19,513 nucleotides of DNA from an uncultured Candidatus Melainabacteria bacterium (GTDB lineage: Bacteria; Cyanobacteriota; Vampirovibrionia; Gastranaerophilales; Gastranaerophilaceae): NCBI GenBank assembly GCA_934757255.1, contig CAKVLL010000033.1:1-19513 (forward strand). The letters are read 5' to 3'. Positions 5,804-11,909 of this stretch are shown here, in pieces. The translations under genes were made by a program, and so were the position numbers. Position 1 is the first letter of the stretch. Each line of letters starts with the position of its first letter. The notes beneath the pieces are model-generated. The model ran no database searches, was not told the DNA's origin, and was given only the letters and a program-made list of their open reading frames with translations.

Positions 5804-7285
5804 TTACAATTCTTCTTCATCATTTTTTTTCTTATTGCCAAATCTCTTAACCTCTTTTTCATCACAACCAAGTACTTCATTAAGATGATTAATCAATTCT
5901 TCTGAATGATAACACATAGCATGTTCGGTCTTGTGATGAATATCAACCAAATGGTAATGCATTGCCATTTCTACTTGAATTAGCGAAATATTATAATCAT
6001 ATAAACTAGTTACATAATTGTCGAGTGCTTTAATATAGTCTTTTCTTGCATCTTGCAAAGATATATAATTCTGCTGACCGGTTTTGTATTGAGCTTCCAC
6101 CAACTTATAATTTTCTAAAGCTTGTTTTGCTGCTAATTGTGTTGTTGGAATTTGTAAAGTTGCTTTATCATAATTATTAAACGCACGTTTTACCTCAAAA
6201 AATAAATCCTTTTTAAAAAGTAAAATTTCATTATCAGCAAGCTTTACTTGCGCATCAGCGCCTTTGATGGAATGCTTAAGTTCCATCAAATTAACTTTTG
6301 AATTAAGATTTACACCTACTTGAAAACTATTGTTTGTTGCTTGATTTGTGTTATTAAAACCATAACCTACATTTGTTGAAAGTTCAGGAAAATAAGTTCT
6401 TCTAATATAAAGCAAAGACTGTTCCATGGCATCTCTTGTCGCAATCAACACTTGCAAATCCGGACTATTGTCATAAGCCATTTGAACCGCTTTATCGCGA
6501 GAAAATTTAAATTTATACTCTTCAAACTTTTGTAATTCTTTATTAGAATTTAGCGCATAATCATTGTTAAATCCAAATGTTTTGGTGTTCTCAATGCTGT
6601 AATTCGGTTGAGAATCAAGATACATAGAATTATTTAAGTCGATTTTTGCGTTTTTGTAATTATTCTGTGCTTCCAATAATTCAACTTCAGCTTCGCTCAA
6701 ATTCATTTTTGCAGTTATTAAATCCGGATTTTGCTTTGAGAATTTTACAATGTTTTTATTGATTTCAACATTGTTTTCAGCAATGGATAATAATGCTTTC
6801 GCTTTTAAAAGACTGTAATATTTTTCTTTTACATCAAAAAGTGTGGAGCAGAGGCTGTCCATAAATTCGTATTCCGCGCCAAGTTTGTAAAACTCTTCCA
6901 TCTTGATATGCGCAGTTGTTCTACCAAAATCCCACACCATTTTATTTACAGAAATTCCCACATTAGGCAATTCACGATAATGGTTGTTGTAATAAATGCT
7001 ATTAGAATTATTTTCATTATAAAAACCGACACCGGCACCTATTACAGGAAAATATTGAGATTTTGCAATCCCAACATTACTTTTTGCAATATCAAGATAA
7101 TATTTTTTGCGCTTTATTTTTGGGCTATTATGAAAAGCCGTAGCAACACAATCTAAAACAGAAAGGTTTGTTCCATCTTTTATAACAACAGTTTTAAATA
7201 ATTCGTCGTCATCATGTGCGAAAACAACATTAATTCCGGCAATCAAAATAACGCCTATCAGCGCAAAAATTCTCTTTCCATCCAT
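5804..7285 (-). CDS. TolC-family outer-membrane efflux protein
   Basis: A 493-residue TolC/OEP-type protein, which as a trimer forms the outer-membrane and periplasmic channel of tripartite efflux pumps or type I secretion. It has a signal peptide (about 23 residues, ending VVFA), then two homologous halves: long helices rich in K, N, A, Q ('LLEAQNNYKNAKIDLNNS' and later 'KQALENYKLVEAQYKTGQ') and beta segments ending 'GAGVGFYNENN' and 'STNVGYGFNN'. Length is typical. The C-terminal 60 residues are rich in histidine (MAMHYHLVDIHHKTEHAMCYH) and then in charge. No partner inner-membrane or adaptor gene is adjacent, so the substrate is unknown. There is no ribosome site; see the -10 box at 7292-7297. 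Confidence 0.9.
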   Translation of the reverse strand: MDGKRIFALIGVILIAGINVVFAHDDDELFKTVVIKDGTNLSVLDCVATAFHNSPKIKRKKYYLDIAKSNVGIAKSQYFPVIGAGVGFYNENNSNSIYYNNHYRELPNVGISVNKMVWDFGRTTAHIKMEEFYKLGAEYEFMDSLCSTLFDVKEKYYSLLKAKALLSIAENNVEINKNIVKFSKQNPDLITAKMNLSEAEVELLEAQNNYKNAKIDLNNSMYLDSQPNYSIENTKTFGFNNDYALNSNKELQKFEEYKFKFSRDKAVQMAYDNSPDLQVLIATRDAMEQSLLYIRRTYFPELSTNVGYGFNNTNQATNNSFQVGVNLNSKVNLMELKHSIKGADAQVKLADNEILLFKKDLFFEVKRAFNNYDKATLQIPTTQLAAKQALENYKLVEAQYKTGQQNYISLQDARKDYIKALDNYVTSLYDYNISLIQVEMAMHYHLVDIHHKTEHAMCYHSEELINHLNEVLGCDEKEVKRFGNKKKNDEEEL

Positions 7286-7291
7286 ATTTTA

Positions 7292-7297
7292 ATTATA
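7292..7297 (-). promoter_or_regulatory. -10 box placed for a leaderless TolC-like mRNA
   Basis: A perfect TATAAT on the minus strand ends six bases before the ATG at 7285 (TATAAT-TAAAAT-ATG), so transcription would start at or next to the start codon. No purine-rich ribosome site precedes the ATG. A TTGACA lies upstream but only 7 bp away, too near to act as its -35. Confidence 0.45.
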
Positions 7298-7389
7298 CAA
7301 CACTTGTCAATATGTATGAATTTTTGGGCAAGTGTGCGCACGATGCGGTCTGGATTTTTATTTGTAATGCTATATAGAACACTTTATAT

Positions 7390-7503
7390 CACCCTCATCA
7401 GCCCTTCGGGCAGCTTCTCCCCTCAAAGGGAGAAGCCGTTACTTGCGTTAATTTAGCGCAGTTACATGCTTCGCCCTCGAGGGGCGAAGCCCTGATGAGG
7501 GTG
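7390..7503. repeat. REP/MITE-like element with terminal inverted repeats and internal hairpins
   Basis: CACCCTCATCAG (7390-7401) and CTGATGAGGGTG (7492-7503) are perfect 12-bp terminal inverted repeats; extended to 18 bp, 16 match. Inside are GCCC-TTC-GGGC (7401-7411), a 9-bp stem GCTTCTCCC/GGGAGAAGC (7413-7436) and a second 9-bp stem GCTTCGCCC/GGGCGAAGC (7468-7490). The block is far more GC-rich than its surroundings. It encodes nothing and has no transposase, so if mobile it would be moved in trans. Similar sequences beginning ACCCTCATC are, to my memory, widespread intergenic repeats in gut bacteria. An ATG lies in its right end (7495), in frame with the next gene, but is probably not the true start. 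Confidence 0.8.
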
Positions 7504-7536
7504 GCAAAAAATATTTTTACACGCTTTGTAGATAAT

Positions 7537-8199
7537 ATGAAAGTTCAACAAAATTCAACCCAACAATATAGAACTCCCAATTTTAAATCTCGCATAAAAT
7601 TTGTAACTTCAAAAGAATTTAATAATTGTAATTTTAGAGATTATTTTTATTGCAACGAAACAACTAAACCTTTGATAGATTCTTTTACTACTTTCAGTAG
7701 TATTTGGTCACCAAACGTAAAAACTTGTACTGCCGGAGGATTAGTAAACAAAGAAAAAAATTGGGGCTTTCATTTATATGATTGTATCGAAAACATTAAA
7801 AATGTACGCAAAGATTTTAAATCTATCATCAATGCTGATAAAAATAAATATGAATCAGCACTAATAATCGGCTCAAAAGATTTAACCGGTAGCCCGAATT
7901 CTATTCCTCTATTTGAAGAAGTTCAAAAAACACTACAAGAAATTGTAACACCGTCAATTTTTAAAACTTTTAAAAATATATACTCTGCTTGTGATATTGG
8001 GTATGATAAAAATTTAGATACTTGGTTCATTAACTTAAATGTTATAATAAATAAAATAAATCCATTTTTTCCGACAGATATTATGGGTATAGAAAACATT
8101 AAAGATTCATTTGAAAAAATCCAAATCGCACCACAAGATGAATTATTTGTAGGAGATGAGCAAATTAAAAAAGAAGATTTTCCGGAATTATTCGCTTAA
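7537..8199 (+). CDS. Second hypothetical protein with N-terminal N-F-K-S motif
   Basis: A 220-residue protein of unknown family. I place the start at the ATG at 7537, not the in-frame ATG at 7495 that lies in the repeat element, because the product then begins 'MKVQQNSTQQYRTPNFKS', closely parallel to 'MQINSINNSYNVRTNFKS' of the gene at 4496: 18 residues each with N-F-K-S at the same position. The remainder shows no similarity to that protein. It has no signal peptide or membrane helix; the body is rich in K, N, I and F, with 'SALIIGSKDLTGSPNSIPLF' near the middle and an acidic C-terminus. Neither candidate start has a clear ribosome site; GATAAT directly abuts 7537. Its stop is 4 bp from that of the convergent gene. 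Confidence 0.75.
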   Translation: MKVQQNSTQQYRTPNFKSRIKFVTSKEFNNCNFRDYFYCNETTKPLIDSFTTFSSIWSPNVKTCTAGGLVNKEKNWGFHLYDCIENIKNVRKDFKSIINADKNKYESALIIGSKDLTGSPNSIPLFEEVQKTLQEIVTPSIFKTFKNIYSACDIGYDKNLDTWFINLNVIINKINPFFPTDIMGIENIKDSFEKIQIAPQDELFVGDEQIKKEDFPELFA

Positions 8200-8203
8200 T
8201 ACA

Positions 8204-8779
8204 TCAATTTATAACAGTATGTGTCATATGAATTGGTGCAACTAATACAACTATCAAATTTGCGCCGGATGAAATTGTTACATGTTCTCCCATTCTTCTT
8301 TCTCCTCCGGAGACGCACTGCAGAGTTCCCATTGCACGAAACATTGCCCATCTTTGATAATGCGGCATTCTGATATATTTAGCCGGTGGAGTTAATTCTC
8401 CTCCTATAGTGTTGTTATTAGCTGTATAAATATAAGATTTTATAGGGACTTCATAACCGTCTGTTAGATACATTTTATTAACAAAAACTTTCATAGCAGC
8501 ATTCGTTCCTATTATTGGCTCATTTTTCTTTTCAATAAAACCACTTAAACGAGTTCCTTCCGGAATAATATTTTTATTATAAAGATAAATATCTGATGTA
8601 GTAATAAAATTTACACTATCACCTTCTTCACAATACGCCGTCGAAAATTCCTGCATTGATATTACAGGAATATGAGTGCCTTCCGGAATATCATATTCGT
8701 CATAATCTCTAAGATTAACTTCTGCAGCTAGTGTTAGAGTCGTGATACAGCTTAAAATTAAAATTAATACTTTTTTCAT
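8204..8779 (-). CDS. Secreted hypothetical protein
   Basis: A 191-residue protein with a clear signal peptide (MKKVLILILSCITTLTLAA). The mature part is predicted beta-rich. 'IPEGTHIPVI..', 'LYNKNIIPEGTRLSGFI' and 'VNKMYLTDGYEVPIKSYI' loosely recall the beta-barrel of VirB10/TrbI-type proteins, where a similar 'IPaGtrl.G' and 'l.DG..ipi' pattern occurs, but it lacks their other parts and no secretion genes are nearby; I treat this as a resemblance only. The open frame extends to 8842, but the ATG at 8779 gives the natural signal peptide (8788 is a close alternative). No strong ribosome site; TAAAAT ends seven bases before the ATG. It is divergent from the Nudix regulator. Confidence 0.75.
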   Translation of the reverse strand: MKKVLILILSCITTLTLAAEVNLRDYDEYDIPEGTHIPVISMQEFSTAYCEEGDSVNFITTSDIYLYNKNIIPEGTRLSGFIEKKNEPIIGTNAAMKVFVNKMYLTDGYEVPIKSYIYTANNNTIGGELTPPAKYIRMPHYQRWAMFRAMGTLQCVSGGERRMGEHVTISSGANLIVVLVAPIHMTHTVIN

Positions 8780-8834
8780 ACTTATCATTTTAACATGTTT
8801 TTGAAGTGCTGTCATTTTTATGAAAAATAATAAT

Positions 8835-8873
8835 TGTAACAAAATACACTTATCATTCTTAAGAATTGTTACA
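8835..8873. promoter_or_regulatory. Candidate operator: inverted repeats upstream of the Nudix-like regulator
   Basis: TGTAACAA (8835-8842) and TTGTTACA (8866-8873) form a perfect 8-bp inverted repeat with a 23-bp spacer, whose right part contains a perfect 12-bp palindrome ATTCTTAAGAAT (8855-8866). The right half overlaps a plausible -35 (TTGTTA, 8866-8871) that lies 17-18 bp from TATAC-type -10 sequences (8889-8895). The site lies between two divergent genes, one of them a probable DNA-binding regulator, so autoregulation is possible. Inferred from symmetry only. Confidence 0.4.
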
Positions 8874-8914
8874 TTTTTTTATTCTTTATTATACAATTAT
8901 CCTAGAGGTGATAA

Positions 8915-9595
8915 ATGTTTAATGAAATTAAGACACACGAGATTACTGTCGATATTGTTATTTTGACAATTAAAGATGACGCATTGCAAGTATTACTTGT
9001 AAAACGTAATAATGAACCTTTCAAAGACAAATGGGCAATCCCGGGCGGATATGTTAGAATGTCTGAAAATCTTGACGAAGCAGCTATGCGTGTTCTTAAA
9101 GAAAAAACTAACGTTGATAACATTTATCTAGAGCAATTATACACATTTGGTGATCCGCTTCGTCACCCAGTTTCTCGTGTAATTACTTGTGCTTATTTTG
9201 CGCTAATCAGAGCAGAAGATTTTAACGTAGTTACAACTCCTGATTTGGCTTGGCACAAAGTATTCGATTTACCACCTCTAGCATTCGACCACAAGGAAAT
9301 TATTGAATACTCTCTAAAACGTACAAGAGAACGTTTGGAAATGTGTCCTGTGGCATATCAATTATTGAACGAAAAGTTCACCCTGACTGAAATGCAAAAA
9401 GCTTATGAAATGATTATGCAGAAGAAGCTTGATAAACGTAATTTCAGAAAGAAAGTTATTACAACCGACGGATTGAGAGAATTGAACGAATTTTCTAAAT
9501 CATCATCTAAGCGTCCGGCTAGACTTTACACTTTCGATAATATAAAATTAAACTCAAAAAGGGCGCATTTCATAAAAAAGGAGACTAAATGTTAA
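8915..9595 (+). CDS. Nudix-fold transcriptional regulator, NrtR-like
   Basis: A 226-residue protein with an N-terminal Nudix-like domain (about 8-130) and a C-terminal winged-helix region (about 145-208; 'LLNEKFTLTEMQKAYEMIM', 'LDKRNFRKKV', 'RPARLYTFD'), the architecture of the NrtR family that controls NAD and sugar metabolism genes. The Nudix box Gx5Ex7REUxEExGU is degenerate: G45, E51, R59 and E63 remain, but the first E of REUxEE is V60, the last is K64, and G is N66. Hydrolase activity is therefore doubtful and ligand sensing more likely. 'YTFGDPLRHPVSRVITCAYF' is typical of this subfamily. Good ribosome site (AGAGGTGAT). Overlaps secG by 7 bases. Target genes unknown. Confidence 0.85.
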   Translation: MFNEIKTHEITVDIVILTIKDDALQVLLVKRNNEPFKDKWAIPGGYVRMSENLDEAAMRVLKEKTNVDNIYLEQLYTFGDPLRHPVSRVITCAYFALIRAEDFNVVTTPDLAWHKVFDLPPLAFDHKEIIEYSLKRTRERLEMCPVAYQLLNEKFTLTEMQKAYEMIMQKKLDKRNFRKKVITTDGLRELNEFSKSSSKRPARLYTFDNIKLNSKRAHFIKKETKC

Positions 9596-9813
9596 CATTT
9601 TTTTGGACTTTGCAGGTTTTATCCGCACTATTACTAATCGTATTAATACTTATGCACTCACCTAAGGGCGATGGAATCGCAGGTATAGGTAATGCTGCAC
9701 AGATGTTTTCTTCACAAAAAAGTGCAGAAAAAGGTTTAAACAAACTTACTGGCATTGTTGCGTTAGTGTTTGTTATCTGTGTGTTCTTGCTAGGTTTTGG
9801 TATAATTAAGTAG
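9589..9813 (+). CDS. secG: Preprotein translocase subunit SecG
   Basis: A 74-residue SecG, the small accessory subunit of the SecYEG channel. It has two membrane helices (about residues 3-22 and 52-72) around the conserved cytosolic loop 'MHSPKGDGIAGIGNAAQMF', which corresponds to the family's 'QxxKGxGLxxxFGG' region. AAGGAG precedes the ATG, which lies within the end of the Nudix-regulator gene (ATGTTAA overlap), suggesting translational coupling. tcdA follows after 12 bp. Confidence 0.93.
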   Translation: MLTFFWTLQVLSALLLIVLILMHSPKGDGIAGIGNAAQMFSSQKSAEKGLNKLTGIVALVFVICVFLLGFGIIK

Positions 9814-9825
9814 CTCGGAACACAA

Positions 9826-10587
9826 ATGCTTAACCAATTTTCAAGAACAGAACTTTTAATCGGTCATGAGGGGATTGAAAAATTAGCGTCCGCTCATGTT
9901 GCTGTATTTGGAATTGGCGGAGTTGGCGGATATACAGTAGAAGCTCTTGCAAGGAGTGGAGTTGGCGCGTTTGATTTAATAGATGATGACAAAATTTGTA
10001 TTACAAATATAAATCGCCAAATTTATGCTCTAAGAAGTACTGTCGGAAAATACAAAGTTGATGTCGCAAAAGACAGAATTTTAGATATTAATCCCAATGC
10101 AGTTGTTAATACTTATAAAATGTTTTATACACCTCAGACTGCAGATGAGTTTGATTTTTCAGGGTATGATTATGTTGTAGATGCGATTGATACCGTAGTC
10201 GGCAAATTAGAAATTATTGAACGCGCAAAAAAAGCCGGCATTCCTGTTATATCTTCAATGGGCGCAGGCAATAAAATGGATGCAACTGCGTTTGAAGTTG
10301 CAGATATATCTAAAACCTCAGTCTGTCCGCTAGCAAAAGTAATTAGGCAAGAACTTAAAAAAAGAAAAATCAGAAAAGTTAAAGTAGTTTATTCTAAAGA
10401 AATTCCAATCAAACCAAACGATGATATTGAAATTAGCTGCAAAAAACATTGCGTTTGCCCTCCCGGAACAGTTAGAAAATGTACAGCAAGACGTCAAATC
10501 CCAGGAAGTAATGCGTTTGTGCCATCAACAGTGGGCTTAATTATTGCAGGAGAAATTGTTAAAGATTTGATTGGATTTGAAAAATAA
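9826..10587 (+). CDS. tcdA: tRNA threonylcarbamoyladenosine dehydratase TcdA
   Basis: A 253-residue ThiF/E1-like enzyme that uses ATP to cyclise t6A37 of tRNA to ct6A. Features: nucleotide-binding 'GIGGVGG' at 29-35, 'DDDKICITNINRQ' at 53-65 (the adenylation-site N-x-N-R-Q), 'DAIDTVVGK' near 122, and the TcdA-type C-terminal part with 'CPLAKVIRQELKKR', 'CVCPPGT' and 'GSNAFVPSTVGL', which distinguishes it from ThiF and MoeB. Cysteines of the middle segment are compatible with those of the family. The ribosome site is weak (CGGAA), so it may rely on coupling to secG. A tsaC gene for the preceding t6A step is 8 kb away in the same window. Confidence 0.93.
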   Translation: MLNQFSRTELLIGHEGIEKLASAHVAVFGIGGVGGYTVEALARSGVGAFDLIDDDKICITNINRQIYALRSTVGKYKVDVAKDRILDINPNAVVNTYKMFYTPQTADEFDFSGYDYVVDAIDTVVGKLEIIERAKKAGIPVISSMGAGNKMDATAFEVADISKTSVCPLAKVIRQELKKRKIRKVKVVYSKEIPIKPNDDIEISCKKHCVCPPGTVRKCTARRQIPGSNAFVPSTVGLIIAGEIVKDLIGFEK

Positions 10588-10628
10588 AATAATATATTGT
10601 CAAATTAAATTTTAACCATATATTATTT
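10587..10628. terminator. AT-only stem-loop after tcdA
   Basis: AAATAATATAT (10587-10597) pairs perfectly with ATATATTATTT (10618-10628) around a 20-base loop. It begins at the tcdA stop codon. It has no GC in the stem and no T-run behind it, so it is at best a weak terminator. Confidence 0.3.
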
Positions 10629-10706
10629 AAAAAATTTGAAATTCTATCAGTAATTGTGTAATATAATATAAAGAGCGCTTTTTGACTTTGTGAGGAGTGT
10701 AAGCTT

Positions 10707-11909
10707 ATGAAAAGATTTATAAAATCAGTTATATTATTATCGGCGGTTGTAATGACTATCGGGCAAGCATATTCTGCAACTCCGAGTGAAATGTACGATG
10801 ATGTTTGGAGAATTGTTAATAAAAAATATTATGACCCGTCTAATAATGCTCAAGATTGGACAAAATGGCGTTATCGCTACGAAAACAAACTTAAAACAAA
10901 AGAAGATGCTTATGTAGCAATAGAAACAATGCTTGCAAGCTTAAATGACCCATACACACGATTCTTAGACCCAAAAGAATTTTCTGAAGAAACTCAATCA
11001 ATCAAAGGTTCGCTTAAAGGTATTGGTACACAAATCGGTTTAAGAGATGGTGAATTAGTTATTATTGCACCTCTTGAGGATTCTCCTGCTGAAAGAGCAG
11101 GCTTGATGGCAGACGATAAAATCCTTGAAATTAACGGCGAAAGCACAAAAGGTATTAACATTGATGCGGCTGCCGATAAAATCAGAGGCGAAAAAGGTAC
11201 GACAGTGACTTTATTAATTCAAAGAAAAGGCGTGCCAAACAAAACTTACAGTGTAGTAAGAGATGAAATTGAAGTTAAATCTGTTTCTTGCAAACCACCG
11301 TTTGAAACAACAAACATTCCAAACGATATTCAATACATCAGATTAAGTTCATTTATCAGCAAAAACGCTGCAACAGAAATTGAAAGTATTTTGAATAATT
11401 CAAGCAGCGTAAAAGGTTATATTTTAGACCTTCGTTCAAACCCTGGTGGGCTTTTAACTAACGCTATTTATATTTCTGATATGCTATTACGCGGTGGCGT
11501 AATTGTTAGCACTGTTGACAGAGATTCTTATAAAAGTACAACTCGTGCCAAATACCAACAAGTTACCGATAAGCCGATTGTAGTTTTAATTAACAAAGGT
11601 TCAGCTTCTGCAAGTGAAATTTTAAGTGGAGCGTTAAAAGATAATCATAGAGCTACGATTGTAGGAGAACAATCTTTCGGAAAAGGTTTAGTGCAGGAAA
11701 TTAACCGTTTGCCTGATGAAGCCGGCATGAATATTACAATTCAAAGATATTTGACTCCATCCGGAAGTGATATTCATAAAAAAGGCATAACTCCTGATGT
11801 TGTGGTAGAATTGACTAAGGAAAACGTTGATGCAAAAGACGACGTTCAGTTAAAGAAAGCTATTGAAATATTGGAAAAAATGACATGTCTTGTACAAAAG
11901 AATGGGTAG
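10707..11909 (+). CDS. ctpA: C-terminal processing peptidase, S41A family
   Basis: A 400-residue exported Ser-Lys protease of the Ctp/S41A family. Order: signal peptide (1-23, ending AYSA), N-terminal helical part with 'LNDPYTRFLDP' (79-89), PDZ domain (about 100-185, 'GIGTQIG..DSPAERAGLMADDKILEING'), then the catalytic domain with 'ILDLRSNPGG' (239-248), catalytic Ser301 in 'KGSASASEI' and Lys326 in 'SFGKGLVQ'; the 25-residue spacing equals that of known CtpB enzymes. It acts in the periplasm on C-termini of exported proteins. GAGGAG precedes the start and TATAAT at 10662-10667 may be the -10 box. Its end overlaps recJ by 25 bases. Confidence 0.93.
   Translation: MKRFIKSVILLSAVVMTIGQAYSATPSEMYDDVWRIVNKKYYDPSNNAQDWTKWRYRYENKLKTKEDAYVAIETMLASLNDPYTRFLDPKEFSEETQSIKGSLKGIGTQIGLRDGELVIIAPLEDSPAERAGLMADDKILEINGESTKGINIDAAADKIRGEKGTTVTLLIQRKGVPNKTYSVVRDEIEVKSVSCKPPFETTNIPNDIQYIRLSSFISKNAATEIESILNNSSSVKGYILDLRSNPGGLLTNAIYISDMLLRGGVIVSTVDRDSYKSTTRAKYQQVTDKPIVVLINKGSASASEILSGALKDNHRATIVGEQSFGKGLVQEINRLPDEAGMNITIQRYLTPSGSDIHKKGITPDVVVELTKENVDAKDDVQLKKAIEILEKMTCLVQKNG

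Noticed and set aside
7286..7310. TTGACA plus TATAAT as a full promoter for the TolC-like gene
   Set aside because: The two hexamers are only 7 bp apart, too close for one sigma-70 promoter; only the -10 box is kept.
7495..7536. Upstream ATG at 7495 as the start of the second N-F-K-S protein
   Set aside because: It lies inside the right terminal repeat of the REP-like element, lacks a ribosome site, and would place 14 extra residues before the start that matches the other N-F-K-S protein.
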